From Kribbella steppae (GTDB taxonomy: Bacteria > Actinomycetota > Actinomycetes > Propionibacteriales > Kribbellaceae): a stretch of DNA of 64,000 bases. Below the pieces are notes generated by a model. It was not told where the DNA came from, did no database searches, and saw nothing but the letters and a program-made list of their open reading frames with translations. Made by a program: the position numbers and the translations under genes. How positions within the stretch are numbered: position 1 is the first letter of the stretch; each line of letters starts with the position of its first letter. The stretch is taken from the NCBI RefSeq assembly GCF_004342025.1, contig NZ_SLWN01000001.1, positions 727,972-791,971 on the forward strand. The letters are read 5' to 3'. Of this stretch, positions 26,132 through 33,462 are shown in pieces.

Positions 26132-27403
26132 ATGGTTACGAACGACTCGGTCAAGGCCACCACCGGACGGCGTCGCGTCCTGGTCATCGGCGGCAAGCTC
26201 AAGCATGTACGCAAGGCCCGGGAGCTCGGCCTGGACGTGGTTCACGTCCAGTTCCCGGACGAGTACGACCGCGGCCACTGGCCCTACGTCGATCAGGCAC
26301 TGCTGCTCGACTACGGCGACATCGACCGGCTCCTGCCGCTGGTCCGGGTGTTGCACGAGGCGTACCCGTTCCAGGCGGCCGTGTCGCTGTTCGAGCTCGG
26401 GCTGCTGCCGGCGGCGCGGATCAACGAGGCACTCGGCCTCGACGGCGAGTCCGTCGCCACCGTGGAACTGCTGCTGGACAAGTGGCGGATGCGCCGGCAC
26501 CTGGCCGCACGGGGCATCAGCCCAATGGCCTCCGCGGTCGGCCGTTCCGCGCAGGACGTTCGGGACTTCGTTCAGGCGCACGGGCTCCCGATCATCGTCA
26601 AGCCGATCCGCGAATCGGGCAGCCTGGGGGTGTTCCGCATCCGCGACCAAGCCGACGTGGACGTCGTCGCCGAAAGGTTCCGATCCCTCGACGACGGGCA
26701 GTGGGCCGCCAAAGACCTGTTTTCCGCCGACTCCTTCGACGAGTTCCTGATGGAGGAGTTCCTGGACGGCCTGGAGATCAGCGTGGAGACCCTGAGCTTC
26801 GACGGCCGGCATGTGGTCGTCGCGGTGACCGACAAAGAGATCGGCGGCTCCGGTTTCGTCGAGATCGGACATTCGCAGCCCAGCGGCTACTCGGCCGAGA
26901 CGCTGCGCGAGGTCACGCGCTTGGTGACGGACTTCCTCGACGCGGTAGGGCTGCGCAACGGTCCAGGGCACACCGAGGTCAAGCTGACCTCGCGCGGCCC
27001 GCGGATCGTCGAGTCGCACAACCGCGTTGGCGGTGACCGGATCAACGAACTGGCCGAGATCGCCTACGGCGTTGACATGGAGCGGTACGCGCTGGGCGCC
27101 GGGTTCGGCCTGGTGGAGCCGCTGACCGCATCGCCCGAGCCTCGGGGCGGAGCAGCCGTCCGGTTCCTCACGCCGGAGCCCGGACGCGTCGTGGAGGTCA
27201 CCGGCGTCGACGCCGTACGCGCGGACCCGGCGTTCGTCGACCTCCAGTTGGAGGTGGGGCCGGGTGACGACGTACCACCGCTGACCTGGAACGAGGACAA
27301 GGTCGGTCACGTCGTCGCCCGCGGCTCCACCGCCACCGAAGCGATCGCCCACGCCAGACGGCTGGCCGCGGCGATCCAGGTGCGTACCGAGGCCGTCGCG
27401 TGA
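26132..27403 (+). CDS. ATP-grasp carboxylate-amine ligase
   Basis: A 423-residue member of the ATP-grasp superfamily. A Rossmann-like N-terminal domain starts RRRVLVIGGKLKHVRKARELG. The central domain carries LPIIVKPIRESGSLGVFRI (ATP-binding lysine and glycine-rich loop, about residue 155). The C-terminal domain holds GPGHTEVKLTSRGPRIVESHNRVGGDR, the Mg-binding Glu and Asn-Arg set near residues 285-310. The layout resembles L-amino acid ligases and carnosine/dapdiamide synthase-type enzymes. The ATG is preceded by AGGAG at 6 nt. It overlaps the next gene, an MFS exporter, so the product may be a peptide-like metabolite that is pumped out. The substrate is unknown. Confidence 0.85.
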   Translation: MVTNDSVKATTGRRRVLVIGGKLKHVRKARELGLDVVHVQFPDEYDRGHWPYVDQALLLDYGDIDRLLPLVRVLHEAYPFQAAVSLFELGLLPAARINEALGLDGESVATVELLLDKWRMRRHLAARGISPMASAVGRSAQDVRDFVQAHGLPIIVKPIRESGSLGVFRIRDQADVDVVAERFRSLDDGQWAAKDLFSADSFDEFLMEEFLDGLEISVETLSFDGRHVVVAVTDKEIGGSGFVEIGHSQPSGYSAETLREVTRLVTDFLDAVGLRNGPGHTEVKLTSRGPRIVESHNRVGGDRINELAEIAYGVDMERYALGAGFGLVEPLTASPEPRGGAAVRFLTPEPGRVVEVTGVDAVRADPAFVDLQLEVGPGDDVPPLTWNEDKVGHVVARGSTATEAIAHARRLAAAIQVRTEAVA

Positions 27404-28635
27404 GCAGCAGGCAGCCGGACCAGCCGGGCGTCGACGAGCCGCGATTCCGCGACGCGGTGCGCACCCTGCCCGGCCGGGTGTGGATCATCAGCGTCGGCAT
27501 CCTGGTCAACCGACTGGGCAGCTTCCTGCCGGTGTTCATCGTGCTGTACCTGACCCAGCGCGGCTATTCCGCCGGCGCCGCGGGGTTCGTGCTGGGCGTG
27601 GCAGGTCTGGCCAACGTCCTCGGCAACGCCGTCGGCGGCTACCTCGCCGACAAGATCGGCCGGCGCTGGACCATCGTGGTGTCCGCCGTGCCCACCGCCG
27701 GTCTGACGGCGATGGTGCCGTTCGTCGAACCGTTCCCGATCCTCGTCGCGGTGGTAGGTCTCATCGGCGTGACGTCGCAGATCTACCGGCCGGCCGCGGC
27801 CGCCGTACTGCTCGACTCGGTGACGACCAACCAGCAACGACTCGCGGCCTTCGGGGTGTTCCGGTTCGCGATGAACCTCGGTTCGGCCCTGGGCGGCGTG
27901 ATCGGCGGCGTACTGGCCAGCACCTCCTATGCGGGGCTCTTCCTGGCAAACGCCGCCGGATGCCTGCTGTTCGGCGTGGTCGTGGCGGTGCTGCTGCGGG
28001 ACAAGCCCCAGCCGCCGTCCGGCCCGGACGACGCGGGCGCGCAGGCGGTGGGGTACCGGCAGGCGCTCGCCGACCGCACACTGGTGCGCTTCCTGGTGAT
28101 GACCCTGGTCGCCGAGTTCGTCTACATCCAGTCCACCGTCGGCCTGCCCCTGCACGTCAACGCGGTGGACCTGAGCGCGCGCGACTTCGGTCTCCTCATC
28201 GGGCTCAACGGTCTGCTGGTGCTGGTGCTGGAGTTGCCCATCACCGGCGCGGTCTCCCGCTACCGGCCGGAGTACGTACTGGCCATCGGCAACCTGATCG
28301 TCGGAGTCGGTCTCGCGCTGACCGGGTTCACGACCGACATGGTCCTGCTGGCAGCGACGGTGGTGATCTGGACCTTCGGCGAGATGGTCACCAGCACCTA
28401 CTCCCAGGCCTACCTGGGAAGCCTGACTCCGCCTGGGATGGTCGGGCGCTACCAGGGGTTGCACGGCGTCGCGTACACGATCGGTACAGGCGTCGGACCG
28501 CTCATCGGCGGCGCCGTGTACGCGATCGGCCCATGGGCACTGTGGGCCCTGGTCGCCGCGGCCGGACTGCTGTCCGCCCAGCTCTGTCTCCCGCGCCGCC
28601 GCGCGGCGTCCACAGTGAACGAACCAGATTCCTGA
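27400..28635 (+). CDS. MFS transporter coupled to the ATP-grasp ligase
   Basis: A 411-residue major facilitator with 12 predicted helices. Motif A is clear: GGYLADKIGRRWTIVVSAV near residues 78-96. A GTG start overlaps the TGA of the ligase gene (GTGA), giving tight translational coupling. The sequence resembles DHA1-type multidrug exporters. The pairing suggests export of the ligase product or protection from it. A 226-base gap, including a small CGTAG/CTACG hairpin at 28722-28735, separates it from the following three-gene unit. Confidence 0.9.
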   Translation: MSSRQPDQPGVDEPRFRDAVRTLPGRVWIISVGILVNRLGSFLPVFIVLYLTQRGYSAGAAGFVLGVAGLANVLGNAVGGYLADKIGRRWTIVVSAVPTAGLTAMVPFVEPFPILVAVVGLIGVTSQIYRPAAAAVLLDSVTTNQQRLAAFGVFRFAMNLGSALGGVIGGVLASTSYAGLFLANAAGCLLFGVVVAVLLRDKPQPPSGPDDAGAQAVGYRQALADRTLVRFLVMTLVAEFVYIQSTVGLPLHVNAVDLSARDFGLLIGLNGLLVLVLELPITGAVSRYRPEYVLAIGNLIVGVGLALTGFTTDMVLLAATVVIWTFGEMVTSTYSQAYLGSLTPPGMVGRYQGLHGVAYTIGTGVGPLIGGAVYAIGPWALWALVAAAGLLSAQLCLPRRRAASTVNEPDS

Positions 28636-28861
28636 CCATCAGCAGCCACGACGACGACCGCGGCAATCCAGCGAGCTCGCGAGCGCCTGGCTGCCGGCGT
28701 GGCACGCGACGGAGGAGCGTGCGTAGCGGGCTACGAGGGTCATCCTTGCGACCGTGGTCAAAAAGTTTCCGTTTCGGGGCTGAAGTCTGTGAGATTTCCC
28801 GCGATCGCGGTACAAAGAATTCCAGAAGGTCTGTCCGCCCCTAGACCTGGAGGAAATCGTC

Positions 28862-29275
28862 ATGGCCGGAATCAACGGCGAAGTCTCATGGTTCTGTTGC
28901 GGTAACGCATGGGGACCCTGTGCGAGCACCGGACGAGGTGCTTGCGGAACCTGTCACTCGGGGAACTTCCAGCACGCCTGGCCGAACACCTCGGACGCGT
29001 GCTACGCCATCACCCGGCCGGACTCGTGCGGAATCACCGGGATGTCCCGGCGTACCTGCGGGTTCCGGCACTCCACGACCAACCTGTGCAACGGCGCGCG
29101 GGTGGTCACGTCGATCGCGGACTGCGGTCCGCAGACCGACCTGTTCTGTGGTGAGCGTGCCTGCTGCGGCGGCACGTGCGCCTCCAACCGGATCATCGAC
29201 CTCACTCCGGCCGCGTTCTCCGCGATCGCGAGCCTGAGTGCCGGTCTGATCCCCTGCACCGTCGACGTCGGCTGA
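28862..29275 (+). CDS. Cysteine-rich RlpA/expansin-like double-psi beta-barrel protein
   Basis: A 137-residue protein with 15 cysteines (12, 13, 20, 28, 31, 47, 56, 66, 76, 88, 96, 101, 102, 106, 132). The C-terminal half has the DPBB signature: VVTSIADCGP (78-90 region) with the conserved aspartate, then IIDLTPAAFSAIASLSAG (111-128) and a closing CTVDV strand. The SWFCCG segment near the N-terminus corresponds to the SWYG strand of RlpA-like domains. A GGAGGA site 7 nt before the ATG supports this start, so no signal peptide is encoded. Relatives include expansins, barwins and the Streptomyces papain inhibitor. The missing signal is odd for a disulfide-rich protein; co-export with the Tat protein of the next gene is possible. 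Confidence 0.8.
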   Translation: MAGINGEVSWFCCGNAWGPCASTGRGACGTCHSGNFQHAWPNTSDACYAITRPDSCGITGMSRRTCGFRHSTTNLCNGARVVTSIADCGPQTDLFCGERACCGGTCASNRIIDLTPAAFSAIASLSAGLIPCTVDVG

Positions 29276-29288
29276 GGGGTGAGCTGAG

Positions 29289-29891
29289 ATGACCACAACA
29301 ATGGATCGCCGGTCCTTGCTCACCCGCGCCGCTCTCGGCGCCACCGGCCTGGTGGCCGCCAGCGCCATGGGTTCACTGGCCCCCGAGACCGCGTTCGCCG
29401 CGGCCACGCAGTACCCGGATGCCGACCAACCGGACCCGAACTTCGCCGAGGGCCTGATCATCGGCCGGAACCGGGATCTCCTGCAGGTGCAGGGCTCTGA
29501 CGGCCGGATGCACCGGATCCAGCTGACCGGTGTGACCAGTGTCTGGAAGTTGCGGCCCACCACCCTGGACCAGGTCCGGGTCGGTGATGGCCTGTACGCC
29601 CGCGGCGTCCTGATGCCGGACGGAATCCTCGCCGCCGAGTCGGTGTGGGTGAACATCGTCAACCTCACCGTCGGCATCAACTCGATCGGGCGCTCGGCAC
29701 TGCAGCTCGACCACCACGGCCAGAAGGTCGTCGGGCATCTGCAGCCCGGCCTCACCGCGGCCGTCTACAACGGCACTCCCGCGGTGTCGGACCTGTCGAT
29801 GCTCAAGGTCGGCCGGCACGCCCAGGTGATCGGCGCCTGGCGACCGGGGACCAACGAGATCGACATCGCGACCATCTACGCCTCGAACTGA
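29289..29891 (+). CDS. Tat-exported protein of unknown function
   Basis: A 200-residue protein with a twin-arginine signal (MDRRSLLTRAALGATGL) and an AFA-AAT cleavage site near residue 37. The mature part is beta-rich and looks like two OB-like repeats: GLIIGRNRDLLQVQGSDGRMHRIQL with VRVGDGLYARGVLMPDG, then SIGRSALQLDHHGQKVVGHL with LKVGRHAQVIGAWRPG. This resembles DUF5666-like secreted proteins. The gene starts 13 bases after the DPBB gene, so both are in one transcript. Its use of the Tat route, which moves folded proteins, is suggestive next to a cysteine-rich partner lacking a signal. Confidence 0.75.
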   Translation: MTTTMDRRSLLTRAALGATGLVAASAMGSLAPETAFAAATQYPDADQPDPNFAEGLIIGRNRDLLQVQGSDGRMHRIQLTGVTSVWKLRPTTLDQVRVGDGLYARGVLMPDGILAAESVWVNIVNLTVGINSIGRSALQLDHHGQKVVGHLQPGLTAAVYNGTPAVSDLSMLKVGRHAQVIGAWRPGTNEIDIATIYASN

Positions 29892-29904
29892 CCGGGAGGC
29901 CGTG

Positions 29905-30738
29905 ATGTTCGCACATCAGGTGGCGGCTGCCCAGCCGCTGCTCATCGGGTTGCTCTTGCTCTGGTCGTCATACGGCAAAGTCGTACGGCGGGACAGCGCA
30001 GAGCAAGCGAAACGTACGGCGTTGCCTGGGCTGGTCGGCGAGAAGCGTGCCGCACCGGTGTACCGCTTCGTCGGTGGAGTCGAAGCCGTGATCGCTCTGG
30101 CGCTGCTCGCGCCGCCGGTCTGGACTGTTGAGGCGATCCCGGCCGTGGCTCTGGCCGTTGGCTTCACCGGGTATCTGATCTACGCCAAGATCGTTGTCCC
30201 GGAGGCGTCCTGCGGCTGCGTCGGTTCGTCGGCCAAACCCGTCGACCGGCGGGCGATCGGCCGATCACTGTTGCTGCTGGCAACAGCATTGGCAGCGACC
30301 ACGGCCAGCATCGAATGGTGGTCGGCCGGATCCGGAGCGGTCGTCCTGGTGCTGGAGGCCGCGGTGTTCGTCATGTTGTCCGCCGAGCTGGATCGGTACT
30401 GGCTGCTCCCTTTGCGTCGGCTGCGGTTGCGGATCACCCATCCACTCAGCGGCACCGCGACTGACGCCGTACCACTGGCTGCGACGCAGCGACGGCTGCT
30501 GCTCAGCCCGGCGTACCGTGCGGTCAACGGATTGCTGCGGTCCGATATCCACGACTACTGGGACGACGAGGACTGGCGGTTCGTCAGTTACACCGCCAGG
30601 TACGACGGCCGGCCGGCGACCGCCGTCTTCGCCGTACCGCATCACGACTCCACGCCGGAGTCCGTCCGGGTCGCCGTCGTCGACGAGACGTCGGGTCAGA
30701 CCCTGTACCGCCCCACGGTGCTGGCCACCGCCGGGTAG
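29905..30738 (+). CDS. MauE/DoxX-like redox-associated membrane protein
   Basis: A 277-residue protein. Five hydrophobic segments occupy residues about 8-27, 52-75, 78-98, 112-130 and 138-158; the first four match the MauE/DoxX four-helix fold. A CGC motif (EASCGCVGS, near residue 98) sits in a loop, the kind of cysteine pair used in thiol chemistry. MauE is needed to form disulfides in the cysteine-rich methylamine dehydrogenase light chain, so here it may oxidise the upstream cysteine-rich DPBB protein. About 110 further residues form a soluble tail of unknown fold. The ATG has GGGAGG 5 nt upstream and is preferred over a GTG one codon earlier. Confidence 0.8.
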   Translation: MFAHQVAAAQPLLIGLLLLWSSYGKVVRRDSAEQAKRTALPGLVGEKRAAPVYRFVGGVEAVIALALLAPPVWTVEAIPAVALAVGFTGYLIYAKIVVPEASCGCVGSSAKPVDRRAIGRSLLLLATALAATTASIEWWSAGSGAVVLVLEAAVFVMLSAELDRYWLLPLRRLRLRITHPLSGTATDAVPLAATQRRLLLSPAYRAVNGLLRSDIHDYWDDEDWRFVSYTARYDGRPATAVFAVPHHDSTPESVRVAVVDETSGQTLYRPTVLATAG

Positions 30739-30750
30739 GCGACACCTCGA

Positions 30751-30785
30751 GCCCTCGCGGAGCTGCTGACCGGCTCCGCGAGGGC
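30751..30785 (+). terminator. Terminator of the DPBB/Tat/MauE operon
   Basis: The 13-bp perfect arms GCCCTCGCGGAGC and GCTCCGCGAGGGC flank a 9-nt loop 12 bases after the stop codon. A short TTCGT follows, and the strength comes from the GC-rich stem. Confidence 0.8.
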
Positions 30786-30833
30786 TTCGTGCTGTTGACA
30801 CCGATTGAGCGGCGGTGGCGTGACGCCGGACGT

Positions 30834-30854
30834 CATTAGGAAGGTTTCCTAATG
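30834..30854. promoter_or_regulatory. Perfect 21-bp operator-like palindrome
   Basis: CATTAGGAA and TTCCTAATG flank a 3-nt centre (GGT). AT-rich half-sites inside GC-rich DNA, and the form TTAGGAA-N3-TTCCTAA, look like a repressor binding site. It stands about 80 bases upstream of the XRE/Fic promoter and after the terminator of the previous operon, so its target is unclear. Confidence 0.55.
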
Positions 30855-30931
30855 ATTGATTGACTCCCCTGCAAGAACGGCGGCACCCCGACCATCCTCA
30901 TCGTCCGCCTCAAGTTCCCCTGATGCTTTGC

Positions 30932-30975
30932 GACGGTACTGTCACAGGGGCTACTCTGTGACAGTACCGTCACAG
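30932..30975. promoter_or_regulatory. Triple operator and promoter of the XRE/Fic module
   Basis: A perfect 16-bp inverted repeat (GACGGTACTGTCACAG with CTGTGACAGTACCGTC, 8-nt centre) is followed at once by a third half-like copy, CCGTCACAG. The element CTGTSACAG thus occurs at 30939, 30956 and, degenerate, 30967. A TACTCT hexamer at 30952-30957 lies inside, so bound protein would cover the -10 region. Multiple sites in front of an XRE gene fit toxin-antitoxin style autorepression. Confidence 0.75.
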
Positions 30976-30997
30976 CAGGCGGGGACGGAGGATGGGC

Positions 30998-31345
30998 ATG
31001 TCGATCCAGCAGATGGCTGGCCTGGGTGCGGCCGTTCGCGCCGAGCGACGTCGGCGCGGGCTGTCTCAGGCTGCCCTGGCCGCGCAGGCGGGCGTGTCGC
31101 GGGAATGGCTCAGCCGCCTGGAGAACGGGGCTCCCCGCCTCGAGGCGGACAAGGTCCTCACCATCATGGGTGTGCTCGGCTTCGCCGTACTCGCCCGCGA
31201 CGAACAACCCACGCAGGCCGACATCGCGAAGGCTCAGAAGGTGGCTTGGACGATGGCCCTGGAGGCGCAGCCACTCACCGACGAGGGCTTCCAGCGAGTG
31301 CTTCGTAAAGTCGTCGCACGCCGCCAGGGTCGCTCCGCCGCGTGA
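30998..31345 (+). CDS. XRE family regulator of a Fic module (mobile mystery protein A-like)
   Basis: A 115-residue protein with a Cro/C1-type helix-turn-helix at about residues 10-62 (AERRRRGLSQAALAAQAGVSREWLSRLENG). A helical tail of about 45 residues follows. The ATG giving MSIQQMAGL is preferred over an ATG two codons earlier because GGAGG then lies 5-6 nt upstream. The stop overlaps the start of the Fic gene (GTGA), typical of antitoxin-toxin pairs. Repeated CTGTSACAG operators overlap its promoter. It probably represses the operon and may neutralise the Fic partner. Confidence 0.85.
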   Translation: MSIQQMAGLGAAVRAERRRRGLSQAALAAQAGVSREWLSRLENGAPRLEADKVLTIMGVLGFAVLARDEQPTQADIAKAQKVAWTMALEAQPLTDEGFQRVLRKVVARRQGRSAA

Positions 31346-31947
31346 CGCAGCTCAGTAGCCACGAGGACGGTCAGACCCCAGTCGACGCCGACGATGCGCA
31401 GCACCTGACAGACAGCTACGCCTGGATCGGGACCCGCGACGAGCTGAACGACGCCGAGGCGTCGAACATCACCGATGCTCTGCTCTGGCTCGAGGATCAG
31501 GAGCTTGGAGCGAATGACCTGCTCAACCAGTCCGTGCTCCGCGAGCTGCACCGCCGGATGTTCGGCGAGGTGTGGAACTGGGCGGGTCTCCTCCGCCGGC
31601 GTGACACCACCATCGGCGTCCCGCCGGTCCAGATCCAGGAGCGGTTGCAGACGCTGCTCGGTGACACCCTCTTCTGGATCGAGCAAGGTACGTACGGCGC
31701 ATCGGAGATCTGCATTCGGTTCCACCACCGGCTCGTCTTCATCCACCCGTTTGTGAGCGGCAACGGCAGACACGCACGCCTGGCCGCCGGCGCACTCGCC
31801 GACTCGCTCGGCCTCGGACCCGACCATCTGTCCTGGGGCGCACGCAGCGGTCAATCGCCGATCGAGGCTCGCCGTCGGTACCTCGATGCCCTTCGTGCCG
31901 CGGACAGAGGCGACTACACCGATCTACTGGCAACTGCCGTCCGCTAA
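31342..31947 (+). CDS. Fic family protein (mobile mystery protein B-like)
   Basis: A 201-residue protein. The central Fic motif is HPFVSGNGR at residues 125-133, preceded by RRMFGEVWNWAG and IGVPPVQIQERLQ, a combination typical of the mobile mystery protein B group. Classical Fic AMP transferases have an acidic residue (HPFxD/EGNGR) that holds Mg; here it is serine, so normal AMPylation activity is uncertain. No S/T-X3-E-G/N inhibitory helix was found in the protein. Coupling to an XRE gene points to a toxin-antitoxin-like or defence function. Confidence 0.88.
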   Translation: MTQLSSHEDGQTPVDADDAQHLTDSYAWIGTRDELNDAEASNITDALLWLEDQELGANDLLNQSVLRELHRRMFGEVWNWAGLLRRRDTTIGVPPVQIQERLQTLLGDTLFWIEQGTYGASEICIRFHHRLVFIHPFVSGNGRHARLAAGALADSLGLGPDHLSWGARSGQSPIEARRRYLDALRAADRGDYTDLLATAVR

Positions 31948-31953
31948 GCGCGT

Positions 31954-32475
31954 TCAGCGGCCGAAGTCGGCGTACTTTGGGGTGCCGTCGGTGAGGGCCT
32001 GCTGGGCCAGGGTGAGGCGGCGGGTCAGGGAAGGGCGGAGGCGGTCGCGCGCTTCGTCGAGGGTGAGGAAGTCGTGGGCTCGGGCTTCCACCGGGTCGAT
32101 CTTCAGTTGGGCGATGGTTGATGGATCGAGTACGCCGCCGTCGAAGATGAAGGCGAGGGCGTCGGACCAGACGCCGAGGGCCGGGACCCAGTCGACGACG
32201 AGGAGGGGGCCGATCTCCAGGGCCAGGCCGAGTTCCTCCTGGATCTCGCGCCGGCAGGCCTCGTACGGCGATTCGTCGTACTCGGCGATCCCACCGGGGA
32301 TGTCCAGGGTCGGCTTGTAGGTCGGCTCGAGGAACAGGATGCGGCCGGCCTGATCGCGGATCAGCGCCCCGCCGGCCGCGGTCTTCCGCGGAAACCGGCC
32401 CGCGATCCCGGGATGGAACTCCTGCTCCGGCTCGCCCTCGGCGAGCAGATCGCCCCGGCGGATGTCGTCGTCCAC
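31954..32475 (-). CDS. Nudix hydrolase
   Basis: A 173-residue Nudix enzyme, which hydrolyses a nucleoside diphosphate linked to some other moiety. The Nudix box fits G-X5-E-X7-REUXEEXGU exactly, from GGIAEYDE through REIQEELGL, near residues 60-84. The start is set at the GTG giving VDDDIRRGDLLAEG because GGGAGG lies 9 nt upstream. A GTG three codons earlier touches that site, and the longer open frame upstream overlaps the manganese transporter genes. The substrate is unknown. It converges on the Fic gene and diverges from the Mn importer operon. Confidence 0.88.
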   Translation of the reverse strand: MDDDIRRGDLLAEGEPEQEFHPGIAGRFPRKTAAGGALIRDQAGRILFLEPTYKPTLDIPGGIAEYDESPYEACRREIQEELGLALEIGPLLVVDWVPALGVWSDALAFIFDGGVLDPSTIAQLKIDPVEARAHDFLTLDEARDRLRPSLTRRLTLAQQALTDGTPKYADFGR

Positions 32476-32520
32476 GGCTCGCACCCTCCCAGTCGCGGTG
32501 CCGATCCGCAATCCGGCCTT

Positions 32521-32564
32521 GTTTTCGGTCCACCGAACTCTTATGTTTTCGGTGTGCCGAAAAC
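32521..32564. promoter_or_regulatory. MntR operator pair at the manganese/zinc importer promoter
   Basis: A perfect inverted repeat GTTTTCGG-N4-CCGAAAAC (32545-32564) encloses the GTG start codon. A second, imperfect copy GTTTTCGG-N4-CCGAACTC begins at 32521, 24 bp upstream. A TATGTT hexamer (32542-32547) ends 6 nt before the GTG, so transcription and translation start together under the operator. The operon encodes a DtxR/MntR-family regulator as its last identified metal gene. Confidence 0.7.
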
Positions 32565-33462
32565 AGTCGCGATCCTGCCGTTGCTGCTGGCTCTCGGGGT
32601 GTTGCCCGCGTGCTCGCCGAGCCAGGCCTCCGGCACCGACGAGCCGGTGGTGCTGACGACGTTCACCGTGCTCGCCGACATCGCGCGGAACGTGGCGGGC
32701 GACCACCTGAAGGTCGAGTCGATCACCAAGGTGGGTGCCGAGATCCACGGGTACGAGCCGACACCGGGTGACATCCGGAAGGCTTCGGACGCCGATCTGA
32801 TCCTGGACAACGGTCTCAACCTCGAGGTGTGGTTCCACCAGTTCGTCGAGTCGGTCGACGTACCGCACAAGATCGTCTCCGACCGCGTCGCGCCGATGGA
32901 CATCACCGAGGACTCGTACGCCGGCAAGCCGAATCCGCACGCGTGGATGAGCCCCAAGAACGTTCAGATCTACGTCGACAACATGGTCGACGCGTTCTCC
33001 GAGCTCGATCCCGAGAACGCGGCCGCCTTCGCCGCGAACGGCAAGACCTACAAGGCGGAGCTGCAGAAGGTGCAGGACGAGCTCGTGGCGGAGTTGTCGG
33101 CGGTGCCGAAGAAGCAGCGCGCACTGGTCAGCTGCGAGGGCGCGTTCTCCTACCTGGCGCGCGACGCCGGGCTCACCGAGAAGTACATCTGGCCGGTCAA
33201 CGCCGAACAGCAGGCCACACCGCAGCAGATCGCCTCGACGACCGAGTTCGTGAAGACCAACGCCGTACCCGCGGTGTTCTGCGAGTCGACCGTGTCGGAC
33301 AAGGCGATGCGACAGGTCGCGTCCGGCACCGGCGCCGAGTTCGGCGGCACCTTGTACGTCGACTCGCTGTCCGAGGCGGACGGCCCGGTTCCGACGTACC
33401 TGGACCTGATCCGGTACGACGCGGACACGATCATCCGCGGTCTGACGGGACGCACCTCATGA
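32554..33462 (+). CDS. Metal (Mn/Zn-type) ABC transporter substrate-binding lipoprotein
   Basis: A 302-residue cluster A-I (ZnuA/PsaA-type) binding protein. The GTG start gives a lipoprotein signal with lipobox VLPAC at about residues 13-17. Metal-site regions of the family are present: KVGAEIHGYEPTPGD (His), NPHAWMSPKN (His, near residue 129), LVSCEGAFSYLARD and a late acidic residue in FCESTVSDKAM. There is no histidine-rich loop like that of Zn-specific ZnuA, favouring Mn. It is the first gene of a four-gene operon ending in an MntR-like regulator. Confidence 0.9.
   Translation: MPKTVAILPLLLALGVLPACSPSQASGTDEPVVLTTFTVLADIARNVAGDHLKVESITKVGAEIHGYEPTPGDIRKASDADLILDNGLNLEVWFHQFVESVDVPHKIVSDRVAPMDITEDSYAGKPNPHAWMSPKNVQIYVDNMVDAFSELDPENAAAFAANGKTYKAELQKVQDELVAELSAVPKKQRALVSCEGAFSYLARDAGLTEKYIWPVNAEQQATPQQIASTTEFVKTNAVPAVFCESTVSDKAMRQVASGTGAEFGGTLYVDSLSEADGPVPTYLDLIRYDADTIIRGLTGRTS

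Noticed and set aside
26058..26750. Frame with its own ribosome binding site before the ATP-grasp gene
   Set aside because: It overlaps most of the ATP-grasp gene out of frame, and its product is serine/arginine-rich shadow sequence.
32829..33458. Upstream extension of the metal ABC ATPase frame
   Set aside because: It is an off-frame reading of the binding-protein gene; the ATG at 33459 overlaps that gene's stop and starts the ABC domain.
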